From positions 6,974,001 to 7,038,000 of the forward strand of contig NC_022657.1 of NCBI RefSeq assembly GCF_000494755.1: a DNA stretch of 64,000 bases, given 5' to 3'. Under the pieces are notes generated by a model, which was given only the letters and a program-made list of their open reading frames with translations, was not told the DNA's origin and did no database searches. The DNA comes from Amorphoplanes friuliensis DSM 7358 (lineage in GTDB: Bacteria > Actinomycetota > Actinomycetes > Mycobacteriales > Micromonosporaceae). Both the position numbers and the translations under genes were made by a program. Below, in pieces: positions 23,356-32,234 of this stretch (position 1 is the stretch's first letter; each line of letters begins with the position of its first letter).

Positions 23356-26300
23356 GAACGCGGATCGATCCGGCGCGAGGCCGTCTTCCCGTCCAGCTGC
23401 CAGCCCTCCTGGTACGCCGCGGCGAAGGCGGCCTCGCCCAGCGCCGTACGGCCTCGGTCGGTCAGCGCCCGGATCCGCTGATCGCTGTGGTCGTGGGTGC
23501 CACGCAGCCGGGCCGCCGCGCCGAGCAGCCGGGCCACGTCCCGGTGCCGTCCCTGCAGCCCGGCCAGTTCGGCGGCGGGCACCGCGACCAGCGCCAGGAT
23601 CGGCCGGTCCCGGCTGTCGAGGGCCGCCGCGTACGCCTGGGCCAGCGCCACCCGGGCGCCGTCGGTGTCGCCGCGGTGCAGGCACAACGTGGCCCGGACC
23701 GAGCTGACGACGGCCTGGCCGTGGCCGCCGCCGGACAGCTCCGCCTCGGCGGCCTCGATGCGGGCCTCGGCGCGGTCCGGGTCGCCGAGCCGCAACCACG
23801 TGCCGGCCTCCTGCGCGGCGACGATGACGCTCAGGTTCGGTGTTCCCGACCGCTCCGCCCGCTCGCGGACCCCGTCGAGCAGCGCCCGCGCCCGGGTGTC
23901 CTCGCCCCGCCGCAGGTGGAGGTCGATCCAGCGCAGGTCGAGAAAAACCTCGTCGGCCGCACTGAGCGCACCGAACTCCCGGGCGTACGCGCGGGCCTCA
24001 CGCAGATCCGCCAGCGCGCCGTCGAGATCCCCGTCGTACTGCCGTAGCTGGGCCCGCATGGGCAGCACACCGGCCAGGCCCCAGCGGTCGCCGGCCCGGG
24101 TGAAGGCGTCGAGCGCGGCGGCGACATCGGTGCGTACCTGGTCGAGGTCGCCCTCGTTCTCGGCGAACGAGGCCCGGAACAGGTGGGCCAGCCCGGACAA
24201 CCACACGTCGGGCCCACCGGCCAGCCGCTGGACGAGGACGATCGACGCCTCGTGCTCCTGCAGGAAGTGCAGCGTGATCGCGGTGAGAACCCCGGCAAAC
24301 CCGGGCAGCGACGGGTACGCGAGCAGGCGATCAGCGAGCACCCGCAGCGCCGCCTCGTTCTCCCGCAAGGCATCGACGGACAGTGGCGAACGGGCGTTGA
24401 TGCGGTTCAGCACCAGCATCGTCTCGGCGGTGTCCCGATCCACCGTGTGCCCGGCGGCGGGGAGCCCCAGCGCCTCCGCCTGCCAGTACAGGGAGTCGGT
24501 CTGGCGGCCGAGAATCTGCCAGTACCAGGAGAGATCCATGGTCAGCCGGACGGCGGCGGTGGCATCGCCGGTGTCGCACAGGCGGCGCAGCGCGGCGAGG
24601 GCGTTGTCGTACTCGGCGCGGAGCACCCGCAGCGCAGCGAGCTGGTCGGGGCCGCGCAGCCGTGGCTCCTCGCGGGCGACCAGCGCGGCCAGGTGGCGGG
24701 CGGCGCGTTCCCGCACGGCGTCGAGCGCACCGGTGGTCGCGAGCCGCTCGATCCCGTACTCCCGCAGGGTTTCCAGCATCCGGTAGCGGCCCGCCTCACC
24801 GCCCAGCTGCAGCAGCGACTTGTCGACCAGGGCCGCGAGCACCTCGGGCATCTCCGCCACGGGCACGCCCGACACCGCCGCGGCCGACTCCACGGTCACA
24901 CCGCCGGGCAGGACCGAGACCCGGTCGGCCACCGTACGCTCGGAGTCGCCGAGCAGGTCCCAGCTCCAGGCGATGACCGCACGCAGCGTGCGGTGCCGCG
25001 GGGACGCAGCCCGGCTGCCCGTGGTCAGCAGCCCGAAGCGGTCGGACAGCCCGGCGGCCAGCTCGGCCAGCGACAGGGTCCGCAGCCGGGCCGCGGCCAG
25101 CTCCAACGCCAGCGGCAGGCCGTCCAGCCCGCACACCAGCCGTACGACGTCCGCGCACGTCCGCTCGTCGATGTCAAAACCGGGTCGTACCGCCGCGGCC
25201 CGTTCGGTGAACAGGCGTACCGACGCGCTGCGGCGGATGTCCTCGAGGTCACCGTCGGGGTCCGGCAGCTCCAGCGGGCCGAGCGGGACCAGCGCCTCAC
25301 CGTCGATGGCCAGCGGCTCGCGGCTGGTCGCCACGACCCGCAGACCGGCGCAGCGTGACAGCAGCGCTGCGACCAGGTGCGCAACGGCCTCGATCAGGTG
25401 CTCGCAGTTGTCCACCACGAGCAGGAGCTCCCGGCCGGTGAGCACATCCAGCTCGTCTCCCCCGGCGGGCATCCGGCCGGAGGGCTCGAACAGTCCGGCG
25501 CCGCGGACACCGATCGCGGCCAGCACCGCAGCACCCGCTTTGTCCGGCTCGGTGACCGCGGCCAGGTCGACGAGCCAGGTGCCGTCGCGGTATTCGTGCC
25601 GGTGGCGACGGCCCGCCTCGACCGCGAGCCGCGTCTTGCCGGCACCGCCCGGACCGACCACTGTGACCAGACGGCCGCGGGCCAGCAGCGTACCGATCCG
25701 GGCGAGGTCGTCGTCGCGCCCGACAAAACTGGTCACGGCGTGAGGGAGATTTCCCGCAGGCCGGGCCGGGCGAACGGACGCCGGCGACTGCAGCAGCCGC
25801 AGGTGACGCTCGCGCAGGGCCGCGCCGGGGTCGGCGCCGAGTCGCTCGGCGAGAGTCTCGCGCACCTGTTCGTACAGGGTGAGGGCGTCGGCCTGGCGGC
25901 CCTGCGCGGCCAGCGTGTCCATCTGCAGGGCGGCCAGCCGCTCGTCCGCCGGATGGTCGGCGAGCAGGGCGCCCAGCCGGGCGGCGGCCGCGTCCGTGCG
26001 GCCCAGGGCCAGCTCCGCCTCGGCCAGATCCGCGGACGCCTCGATGGCACCGCGCGCCAGCCGTGTGGCGACCATCGGGGCGATTGCGGCGAGCTCCGAC
26101 GGCTCCCCGCTGCTCAGCGCGACCGCCTCACCCAGCAGGGCGGCCGCCGCCCGGGCATCACCGGCTCTGAGCCGCTCCCGGCCGGAGGCGGCGAGCCGCT
26201 CGAACCTCAGCGCGTCGACGTCGTCGTCCGTGACCGCGAGGCGGTAGCCGCCCTCGGACTGCATGACCGAGGCAGCGTCACCGAGCAGTTTGCGCAGCCG

Positions 26301-26525
26301 CGACACCAACGACTGCAACGCGTTCGCCGGATCCGCGGGAAGCTCCTGCTGCCACAGCGAGCCGACCAGAACTGCTGCTTCCACCGACCGGCCGCCCGCC
26401 AGCGCGAGCCGCACGATCAGCCCGCGGAGGCGGGCACCGGGAACGGCCACCGGGGTGTCCCCGCGGCGCACCTCGACGGCGCCGAGCAGCCTCACCCGCA
26501 GGCGTGTCCCCTGGTTGTCCCGCAC
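23352..26525 (-). CDS. AfsR/SARP-family transcriptional regulator with NB-ARC ATPase
   Basis: A 1057-residue regulator. An OmpR-like winged helix at about residues 10-90 (VRLLGAVEVRRGDTPV start, SRLRKLLGD) is followed by a bacterial transcriptional activation (BTAD) domain to about 245 (TLYEQVRETLAERLGADPGAAL). Then comes an NB-ARC/AAA-type ATPase with Walker A VTVVGPGGAGKTRLA and Walker B LLLVVDNCEHL, the CGLDGLPLALELAAARL motif, and a long TPR-like C-terminal half. This is the AfsR/large SARP layout, used to activate secondary metabolism or development genes. The GTG at 26525 starts three bases after the dehydrogenase stop; a GTG at 26495 (after AGGGGA) is an alternative. Target genes are unknown. 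Confidence 0.9.
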   Translation of the reverse strand: MRDNQGTRLRVRLLGAVEVRRGDTPVAVPGARLRGLIVRLALAGGRSVEAAVLVGSLWQQELPADPANALQSLVSRLRKLLGDAASVMQSEGGYRLAVTDDDVDALRFERLAASGRERLRAGDARAAAALLGEAVALSSGEPSELAAIAPMVATRLARGAIEASADLAEAELALGRTDAAAARLGALLADHPADERLAALQMDTLAAQGRQADALTLYEQVRETLAERLGADPGAALRERHLRLLQSPASVRPARPAGNLPHAVTSFVGRDDDLARIGTLLARGRLVTVVGPGGAGKTRLAVEAGRRHRHEYRDGTWLVDLAAVTEPDKAGAAVLAAIGVRGAGLFEPSGRMPAGGDELDVLTGRELLLVVDNCEHLIEAVAHLVAALLSRCAGLRVVATSREPLAIDGEALVPLGPLELPDPDGDLEDIRRSASVRLFTERAAAVRPGFDIDERTCADVVRLVCGLDGLPLALELAAARLRTLSLAELAAGLSDRFGLLTTGSRAASPRHRTLRAVIAWSWDLLGDSERTVADRVSVLPGGVTVESAAAVSGVPVAEMPEVLAALVDKSLLQLGGEAGRYRMLETLREYGIERLATTGALDAVRERAARHLAALVAREEPRLRGPDQLAALRVLRAEYDNALAALRRLCDTGDATAAVRLTMDLSWYWQILGRQTDSLYWQAEALGLPAAGHTVDRDTAETMLVLNRINARSPLSVDALRENEAALRVLADRLLAYPSLPGFAGVLTAITLHFLQEHEASIVLVQRLAGGPDVWLSGLAHLFRASFAENEGDLDQVRTDVAAALDAFTRAGDRWGLAGVLPMRAQLRQYDGDLDGALADLREARAYAREFGALSAADEVFLDLRWIDLHLRRGEDTRARALLDGVRERAERSGTPNLSVIVAAQEAGTWLRLGDPDRAEARIEAAEAELSGGGHGQAVVSSVRATLCLHRGDTDGARVALAQAYAAALDSRDRPILALVAVPAAELAGLQGRHRDVARLLGAAARLRGTHDHSDQRIRALTDRGRTALGEAAFAAAYQEGWQLDGKTASRRIDPRS

Positions 26526-26527
26526 TC

Positions 26528-27487
26528 TCAGGCCGTCAGCACCCGGACCGGCGACCCGGACCGCCACGCCGCGATGTCCTCGACGACCTGCTGGAACATC
26601 GTGCGGTAACCCGCTTCGGTGACGTACCCGAGATGCGGTAGCAGCACGGTGTTGGGCGCGCCCCGCAGTGGGTTGCCGGCGGGCAGTGGCTCGGTGTCGT
26701 AGACGTCCAGGCCGGCGCCGGCGATCGACCCGGTGGTCAGGGCGGCGACCAGCGCGGTCTCGTCGACGATCGGGCCGCGGGAGGTGTTCACCAGGATCGC
26801 GGTGGTCTTCATGGCGGCCAGCTCGGGCGCGCCGATCAGACCGGTGGACCGCTCGCTGAGCTTGAGGTGGACGGTGAGGACGTCGGCGTCGGCGAACAGC
26901 TGCTCCCGTGGCACCCAGGTCGCACCGGCTTCGGCGGCCCGTTCGGGTGTCAGGTTGTGGCTCCAGGCGATCACCCGCGTGTCGAAAGCCTGACCGATCC
27001 GCGCGACCTGGGTGCCGAGCCGGCCCAGCCCGAGCACAGCCAGGGTGCTGCCGGCCAGGTCGGTGCCGAGAGTGGTCTGCCAGCGGCCGTTCCGCAGCGC
27101 CCGGTCCTCGGCGACCACGTGACGCCGGCAGGCCAAAATCAGCGCCCAGGTCAGCTCGGCGGTGTTCGAACTCTTCGCCGAACCGGACATCACCGTGCCG
27201 GAGACCGTGACGCCGTGCTCGGCCGCGGCCGCCAGGTCGATGGCCGCGTTGAGCATCCCCGTGGTCACCAGCAGGCGCAGATCCGGCAGCCGGTCGAACA
27301 GCCCGGCCGGGAACGCCGTCCGCTCCCGCATCGCGACGACGACCTCCGCGCCCCGCAACGCCTCGACCAGCTCGTCCTGGTCGTCGACGTGCTCACGCAG
27401 CACCTCGACCTGGTCACCGGTCAGCGTGTCGAACGGCCCCAGCTCGCGGGCCACCCCCTGGTAGTCGTCCAGAACGACGATCTTCAT
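26528..27487 (-). CDS. D-isomer-specific 2-hydroxyacid dehydrogenase
   Basis: A 319-residue NAD(P)-dependent dehydrogenase. The nucleotide-binding motif is LAVLGLGRLGTQVARIGQAF. The catalytic residues fall in the expected places: Arg in VNTSRGPIVDE, Glu in YDTEPLP and His in LLPHLGYVTE. Activity is therefore likely on a 2-hydroxy/2-keto acid, but the substrate cannot be assigned. The ATG at 27487 opens MKIVVLDDYQG. The gene is followed after two bases by the AfsR-type gene and preceded by a TetR gene in the same direction, so all three may be transcribed together. Confidence 0.92.
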   Translation of the reverse strand: MKIVVLDDYQGVARELGPFDTLTGDQVEVLREHVDDQDELVEALRGAEVVVAMRERTAFPAGLFDRLPDLRLLVTTGMLNAAIDLAAAAEHGVTVSGTVMSGSAKSSNTAELTWALILACRRHVVAEDRALRNGRWQTTLGTDLAGSTLAVLGLGRLGTQVARIGQAFDTRVIAWSHNLTPERAAEAGATWVPREQLFADADVLTVHLKLSERSTGLIGAPELAAMKTTAILVNTSRGPIVDETALVAALTTGSIAGAGLDVYDTEPLPAGNPLRGAPNTVLLPHLGYVTEAGYRTMFQQVVEDIAAWRSGSPVRVLTA

Positions 27488-27491
27488 GCCC

Positions 27492-28070
27492 TCACGGTAC
27501 GCGCGGAGCACCGCCGACGGGCGCCGCGGCCAGCGTCCGGAAGCAGGGGCGCAGCAGCTCGACGATGTGTTCGGGTGAGGCGTCGGCCAGGGGGCCGAGC
27601 CGCAGCAGATAGCGCTCGATGATCACGCCGTGGACGATCGCGCTGAGCAGACCGGCGCGCAGCTCGGCGTCGGCGGCCGGTATGCCCTCGGTGATGCGGC
27701 TGAGCTCGGGCCCGGCGGCGGCCCGGTAACGATCGGCGGCGTCGGCGTTGGTGAGCATCGACCGCAGCACGGCCAGGGAGGCCTCCGGCTCGCTGTCGAG
27801 ACGGTCGGCCAGCGAAGTGAGCAGTGCTTCGGTCACGTCACCGGCCTCAGCGTCACTCGCGGCGGCCACGGGTGGCTCGGCGGCGCGTGCGAAGAGTTTG
27901 TCCTTGGAGCCGAAGTAGTGCATCACCAGTCCGGCATCCACGCCGGCTTCCCCGGCCACACCACGGATCGTGGTGCGGTCGTAGCCCAGCTCGGCGAAGA
28001 GGCGGCGGGCCGTCGCCAGGATGCGTGCCTCGGTCCGGCGGCGCTGGTCCGCCCGGGTCGGCTTGGTCAC
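27492..28070 (-). CDS. TetR-family transcriptional regulator
   Basis: A 192-residue TetR regulator with a classic N-terminal helix-turn-helix (ARRLFAELGYDRTTIRGVAG, HYFGSKDKLF) and an all-helical ligand domain. It starts at the GTG at 28070 and faces a SnoaL-like gene at 28124. Between the two starts are two copies of a TCTACG-N2-CGTTGA palindrome 31 bp apart, so it probably represses itself and the divergent gene. Downstream on its own strand, five bases on, is the 2-hydroxyacid dehydrogenase gene. Confidence 0.92.
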   Translation of the reverse strand: MTKPTRADQRRRTEARILATARRLFAELGYDRTTIRGVAGEAGVDAGLVMHYFGSKDKLFARAAEPPVAAASDAEAGDVTEALLTSLADRLDSEPEASLAVLRSMLTNADAADRYRAAAGPELSRITEGIPAADAELRAGLLSAIVHGVIIERYLLRLGPLADASPEHIVELLRPCFRTLAAAPVGGAPRVP

Positions 28071-28078
28071 CCGGTCAT

Positions 28079-28123
28079 TCTACGAACGTTGACCGGAGGC
28101 CCAGCTCGTTCTACGGTCGTTGA
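28079..28123. promoter_or_regulatory. Paired TetR operators in a divergent promoter
   Basis: TCTACGAACGTTGA (28079-28092) and TCTACGGTCGTTGA (28110-28123) are each imperfect palindromes of the form TCnACG-N2-CGTnGA. Their centres are 31 bp apart, three helical turns, so two dimers could bind on one face. The second copy ends directly against the ATG at 28124. Confidence 0.75.
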
Positions 28124-28546
28124 ATGAGTGGGACAGCACGGGAGATCGTCGAGCGGCTGCTCCGGGCCGGTCGCGAGGTCGACATCGACACGTTTGTCGG
28201 GCTGATGGCGCCTGAGGGCTACCTCGAATGGCCGTACCGGCCGCCGGGCGTGCCCGCGCGCGTGGAGGGCCGCACGGCGATCCGCCGGCACCTCACCGAG
28301 GCTGCCGAAGCGTTCATCACGATCGACGACCACCGCAACGTCGTGATCCACGAGTCCCTCGACCCGGAGGTGGTCATCGTGGAGTACGACGCTCACGGCC
28401 GGGTGGTACGGACCGGGGCGCCGTTCGAGCAGACGGTCATCGCCGTGTTCCGGGTGCGGGACGGCCAGGTCCTGTCCTGCCGTGACTACCTGAATCCGCT
28501 TCCCCTGCTGGAGGCGCTCGCCGGCGCTCAGGGAGCACGGACCTGA
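28124..28546 (+). CDS. SnoaL-like/NTF2-fold protein
   Basis: A 140-residue single-domain protein of the cystatin-like NTF2 superfamily: helical start (AREIVERLLRAGREVDIDTFVGLM), the PEGYLEWPYRPPG strand, then beta strands ending in VIAVFRVRDGQVLSCRDYLNPL, as in SnoaL-like ketosteroid-isomerase relatives. The ATG follows the TetR operator directly with no Shine-Dalgarno sequence, so the transcript may be leaderless or translation may begin slightly further in. It is probably a small hydrolase, isomerase or binding protein under control of the divergent TetR. Confidence 0.82.
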   Translation: MSGTAREIVERLLRAGREVDIDTFVGLMAPEGYLEWPYRPPGVPARVEGRTAIRRHLTEAAEAFITIDDHRNVVIHESLDPEVVIVEYDAHGRVVRTGAPFEQTVIAVFRVRDGQVLSCRDYLNPLPLLEALAGAQGART

Positions 28547-28550
28547 CAAT

Positions 28551-28594
28551 CGGCGGGAGCGACGGTCGGTGCCGGGCACCCACCTACGACATTG
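28551..28594. repeat. Dispersed 44-bp intergenic element, copy A
   Basis: The 44 bases from CGGCGGGAGC to ACGACATTG match 60847-60890 with roughly 85% identity and no gaps. The copy lies between the SnoaL-like gene and the glutathionyl-hydroquinone reductase gene, outside both coding frames. Confidence 0.55.
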
Positions 28595-28641
28595 ATGGTG
28601 AAGTTGCTTTTGGGGCGGTCGGAAGCGGGCAGACTACGTCC

Positions 28642-29646
28642 ATGGCCTATGTCAATCCTGCCGGTGAGTTCAGCCGGGATCAGCGATACATCACCACCCG
28701 GATCACCGCCGACGGGCGGGACGGTTATCCGGTCGAGGCGGGGCGTTATCGGCTGGTGGTGAGCCGGGCCTGTCCGTGGGCCAACCGTTCCATCATCGTG
28801 CGGCGGCTGCTCGGGCTCGAGGATGCGCTGTCCATGGGAATTGCCGGGCCGACACACGACGAACGGAGCTGGACCTTCGATCTGGATCCGGGAGGCAAGG
28901 ACCCGGTGCTCGGGATCGAGCGATTGCAGGAGGCGTTCCTCGCTCGGTTCCCGGATTACGACAAGGGCATCACCGTGCCGGCCATCGTGGACGTTCCGAC
29001 AGGCCAGGTGGTCACCAACGACTTCGCGCAGATCACCATCGATCTGAGTCTGGAATGGAAGCAGTTCCATCGCGAGGGTGCGCCCGACCTCTATCCCGAG
29101 GCGCTCCGCGAGCAGATCGACAAGGTGAACCGGCTCGTCTTCGCCGATGTGAACAACGGCGTCTACCGGGCGGGTTTTGCCGGCACCCAGGAGGCCTATC
29201 AGAAAGCCTACGACCGGCTCTTCGCGCGGCTCGATCAGCTGTCGGAACTGCTCTCCGGTCAGCGTTATCTGGTCGGCGACACCATCACCGAGGCGGACGT
29301 GCGGTTGTTCACCACGCTGGCCCGCTTCGATCCGGTCTACCACGGGCATTTCAAGTGCAACCGGCAGAAGCTCAGCGAGATGCCGGTGCTGTGGGCCTAT
29401 GCGCGGGACCTTTTCCAGACGCCGGGGTTCGGCGACACCACCGACTTCGTGCACATCAAGCAGCACTATTACGAGGTCCACCGCGACATCAATCCGACCG
29501 GGATCGTTCCCGCCGGACCGGACCTGTCGAACTGGCTGACCGAGCACGGCCGGGAGTCGCTCGGCGGGCGGCCGTTCGGTGACGGGACGCCGCCTCCGCC
29601 GCCGCGGCCGGAGGAGACCGTTCCGGCGGGGCACGGGGCGATCTGA
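28642..29646 (+). CDS. Glutathionyl-hydroquinone reductase-like (Xi-class glutathione S-transferase family)
   Basis: A 334-residue protein of the YqjG/ECM4 family. The active-site motif is VSRACPWANRS (Cys in place of the Ser/Tyr of ordinary GSTs), followed by the DPVLGIERLQEAF segment, TVPAIVD (cis-Pro of the thioredoxin fold) and the C-terminal helical domain with FARLDQLSELLSGQRYLVGD. The family reduces thiol adducts of hydroquinones; in actinomycetes the thiol is presumably mycothiol (inference). The C-terminus carries a Pro-rich tail (GTPPPPPRPEE) not needed for catalysis. Confidence 0.9.
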   Translation: MAYVNPAGEFSRDQRYITTRITADGRDGYPVEAGRYRLVVSRACPWANRSIIVRRLLGLEDALSMGIAGPTHDERSWTFDLDPGGKDPVLGIERLQEAFLARFPDYDKGITVPAIVDVPTGQVVTNDFAQITIDLSLEWKQFHREGAPDLYPEALREQIDKVNRLVFADVNNGVYRAGFAGTQEAYQKAYDRLFARLDQLSELLSGQRYLVGDTITEADVRLFTTLARFDPVYHGHFKCNRQKLSEMPVLWAYARDLFQTPGFGDTTDFVHIKQHYYEVHRDINPTGIVPAGPDLSNWLTEHGRESLGGRPFGDGTPPPPPRPEETVPAGHGAI

Positions 29647-29696
29647 GCGGGACAGGGTGGCCTACGATGATCGGGACGTCCACCCTGGAGGCCCCC

Positions 29697-30497
29697 GTGA
29701 GCGACCAGATCGACAGCTCGACCGCTCAGCCGGCCCGGCGTTACAACTACTGGCTCGGCGGCAAGGACAACTTCGCCGTCGACCGGGCCTCCGGGGACGA
29801 GATCCTCAAGACGTTTCCGACGGCCCGGATCGCGGCGCTGGAAAATCGGCGTTTCCTGCAGCGGGCCACCCGCTTTCTCGCGGCCGAGGCCGGCATCCGG
29901 CAGTTCCTCGACATCGGGACAGGGCTGCCGACCGCGGACAACACGCACGAGGTCGCGCAGGGCATCGCGCCGGAGAGCCGCGTCGTTTACGTCGACAACG
30001 ACCCGATGGTGATGGTGCACGCGCGGGCCCTGCTGACCAGCACGCCGGCGGGCCGGACCACTTATCTCGAGGCCGACCTGCGCTCGCCCGAGACCATTCT
30101 CGCGGACCCGGAGTTGCGCGAGACCCTCGATCTCGGCCGGCCGGTCGCCCTGATGCTGGTGGCCGTCCTGCACTTCATCGAGGGATACGGTGCCGGCGCG
30201 CCCATCGTGCGCACCCTGATGGACGCCCTCCCCAGCGGCAGTTTCCTGGTGGCCACCAATTCCACGAAGGATCCGCTGCCGCCGAAGATGGCAGCCGATT
30301 ACGACGCGGCACTGGCGGCGGGCATCACCAACATCTGGCCTCGGGACAGGGCCGAGTTCACCGCCCTCTTCGACGGCCTGGAATTGGTCGAGCCCGGTGT
30401 CACACCGGTCAGCGAATGGCGTTCGGAAGGCGAGACCGAACCGCGCCCGAACCCCGCCCACGTCGCGATGTACGGCGGCGTGGCCCGCAAGCCCTAG
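29697..30497 (+). CDS. SAM-dependent methyltransferase, DUF574/Methyltransf_19 type
   Basis: A 266-residue protein. The GTG at 29697 is preceded by GGAG six bases upstream, so I prefer it to an ATG ten codons earlier. It opens with the family's signature RRYNYWLGGKDNFAVDR, then the SAM-binding loop FLDIGTGLPTADNTHE, VVYVDNDPMV (acidic residue for the SAM ribose) and VAVLHFIEGY. This family is greatly expanded in actinomycetes and its substrates are unknown. It ends convergently with a MarR gene, the two TAG stops sharing one CTAG. Confidence 0.9.
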   Translation: MSDQIDSSTAQPARRYNYWLGGKDNFAVDRASGDEILKTFPTARIAALENRRFLQRATRFLAAEAGIRQFLDIGTGLPTADNTHEVAQGIAPESRVVYVDNDPMVMVHARALLTSTPAGRTTYLEADLRSPETILADPELRETLDLGRPVALMLVAVLHFIEGYGAGAPIVRTLMDALPSGSFLVATNSTKDPLPPKMAADYDAALAAGITNIWPRDRAEFTALFDGLELVEPGVTPVSEWRSEGETEPRPNPAHVAMYGGVARKP

Positions 30498-30985
30498 TCG
30501 GCAGCGAGCGCCTCCCGGAGCAGATCGGCGAGCTGACGTTGTTTGGCCGGTGAAAGATGGGCGAGCAGACGCTGCTGTTCGGCGAGGCCCGCGCCGAGTG
30601 CGGCATCGACAACTTCCCGGCCTTTGGGTGTCAGGCGCACGAGCACACCGCGGCGGTCGGTCGGTGACGGGAAACGATCGGCCAGGCCGGCCTTTTCGAG
30701 CCGGTCGAGCCGGGCCGTCGTGCCGCCGGTGCTGAGCATCATCGACGCCGCGAGTGCGCCCGGCGAGAGCTCGAAAGGCTCGCCGGACCGGCGCAGAGTC
30801 GCCAGGACGTCGAACTCCGGCCGCCCGATGCCGAACTCCGCATAGATGCGCTCGGTAGTGTCGCCCGCCAGGCGCGACAGGCGGTGGGTCCGGCCGAAGA
30901 TGGCCATGGCGGTCGTGTCCACCAGGTCGGAGCGTTCGGTGCGCCACTGGTCGATGATCCGGTCGACGCCATCAGGGTGTGCCAC
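30494..30985 (-). CDS. MarR-family transcriptional regulator
   Basis: A 163-residue MarR regulator with the winged helix FDVLATLRRSGEPFELSPG ... LSTGGTTARLDRLEKAGL and the wing DRRGVLVRLTPKGREV. The GTG at 30985 directly follows GGAGAG; a TTG at 31033 would extend the frame but lacks support. It faces an EamA transporter gene at 31092 and two palindromic sites lie between them, so it probably represses both. Its stop shares a CTAG with the stop of the convergent methyltransferase gene. Confidence 0.9.
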   Translation of the reverse strand: MAHPDGVDRIIDQWRTERSDLVDTTAMAIFGRTHRLSRLAGDTTERIYAEFGIGRPEFDVLATLRRSGEPFELSPGALAASMMLSTGGTTARLDRLEKAGLADRFPSPTDRRGVLVRLTPKGREVVDAALGAGLAEQQRLLAHLSPAKQRQLADLLREALAAD

Positions 30986-31009
30986 CTCTCCATTGTCTCG
31001 ATCCCACTG

Positions 31010-31068
31010 TTTCGATGTCGAGCTTCTTGACAAGGAGAGACTCTCAGAGAAGTCTCTTGATGTCGAGA
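31010..31068. promoter_or_regulatory. MarR operator pair upstream of the EamA transporter gene
   Basis: TCTTGATGTCGAGA (31055-31068) is an inverted repeat with one mismatch (TCTTGA, TCGAGA). A related site TTTCGATGTCGAGC lies at 31010-31023, centre-to-centre 45 bp. Both share GATGTCGAG, and both lie between the divergent MarR and EamA starts. Confidence 0.65.
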
Positions 31069-31091
31069 TACTTTACGTCGAGGGAGTCGCG

Positions 31092-32234
31092 ATGCGCCCG
31101 CCGGTCCTGCTCGTCACCGCGCTCACCCCGATCGTCTGGGGCACCACATATGCCGCTACGACCGAATTCCTGCCGCCGGACCGCCCACTGCTGGCCGGCA
31201 CCCTGCGCGCGCTTCCGGCGGGCCTGCTGCTCCTCGCGGTGACCCGCCGGCTGCCCCGCGGCGACTGGTGGTGGCGGTCGGCCGTGCTCGGCGCCCTCAA
31301 CATCGGGGTGTTCTTCGCGCTGCTGTTCGTCAGCGCATACAGGCTGCCCGGCGGCATGGCGGCCGTGCTCGGCGCCGCTCAGCCGCTGGTCGTCGCCGGG
31401 CTCACCGTGCTGCTGCTGACCGAGCGGGTCGCCCTGCGGACCGTTCTCGCCGCGGTCGCCGGCGCCGCCGGTGTGGCGCTCGCGGTGCTGACGGCGAGCG
31501 CCCGCCTGGACCCGGTCGGACTGCTCGCCGGGCTGGGTGGCACGGCGTCGATGGCGCTCGGGCTGGTGCTGACCAAACGCTGGGGACGTCCCGAGGTCTC
31601 GCTGCTCACCACGACGGGCTGGCAGCTGACGGCCGGCGGACTGCTGCTCGCCCCGCTGGCGCTCGGCGTCGAAGGGCTGCCGGCCACGCTCACGGGCGCG
31701 AACGTGGCCGGCTACGCCTACCTGACCGTGGTGGGTACGGCTTTGGCGTACACGGTCTGGTTCTGGGGTCTGGAGCGGTTGCCGGCCGCCCGGGTCTCTC
31801 TGCTCGGGTTGCTGTCGCCGCTGGTGGCGACGGCGGTCGGCTGGGCGGCGCTGGGTCAGAGCCTCACGCCGGTGCAAGTGCTCGGAATGGCGCTCGCCTT
31901 CGGCGCGGTGCTCTTCGGGGCGTCAGCGCAGGTCCGCGTTCTCCACGATGTGAGTCGGGAAGCCGGTGCGCGCGGCGCGCAGCATGGCCCGGCCGAGCCG
32001 GTCGGTGCTGGTGACGTACTTGGGCACAAAACGCATGAGCAGCGGCATCAGCGGGGCGGTCAACGCGTAACCGGCCCGGTAGAGGCCCGTCTTCGAGGTG
32101 GCACCGAAGGTCGGCTGGATGTAACCCGGACGGAAGCCGTACCCGTTCGGGAAGGTCTTGATGATCTCGACCTCGGTCCGGCCCTTGACCCGCGACCACA
32201 TGGTGCGGCTGTCCGGATTGGTCCCTGCCCCTGA
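31092..32234 (+). CDS. DMT-superfamily (EamA) transporter with abnormal C-terminal extension
   Basis: A 380-residue frame. The first ~275 residues form a normal EamA transporter with ten membrane segments in two repeats, from VTALTPIVWGTTYAATTEF to MALAFGAVLFGASA, where such proteins usually end. GAGGG precedes the ATG at 31092. No stop occurs after that point: the frame runs on for about 105 hydrophilic residues that are simply the antisense of the convergent NAD(P)-binding gene, an overlap of 312 bases. The most economical reading is loss of the original stop codon, perhaps tolerated. It probably exports a metabolite or drug under MarR control. Confidence 0.85.
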   Translation: MRPPVLLVTALTPIVWGTTYAATTEFLPPDRPLLAGTLRALPAGLLLLAVTRRLPRGDWWWRSAVLGALNIGVFFALLFVSAYRLPGGMAAVLGAAQPLVVAGLTVLLLTERVALRTVLAAVAGAAGVALAVLTASARLDPVGLLAGLGGTASMALGLVLTKRWGRPEVSLLTTTGWQLTAGGLLLAPLALGVEGLPATLTGANVAGYAYLTVVGTALAYTVWFWGLERLPAARVSLLGLLSPLVATAVGWAALGQSLTPVQVLGMALAFGAVLFGASAQVRVLHDVSREAGARGAQHGPAEPVGAGDVLGHKTHEQRHQRGGQRVTGPVEARLRGGTEGRLDVTRTEAVPVREGLDDLDLGPALDPRPHGAAVRIGPCP

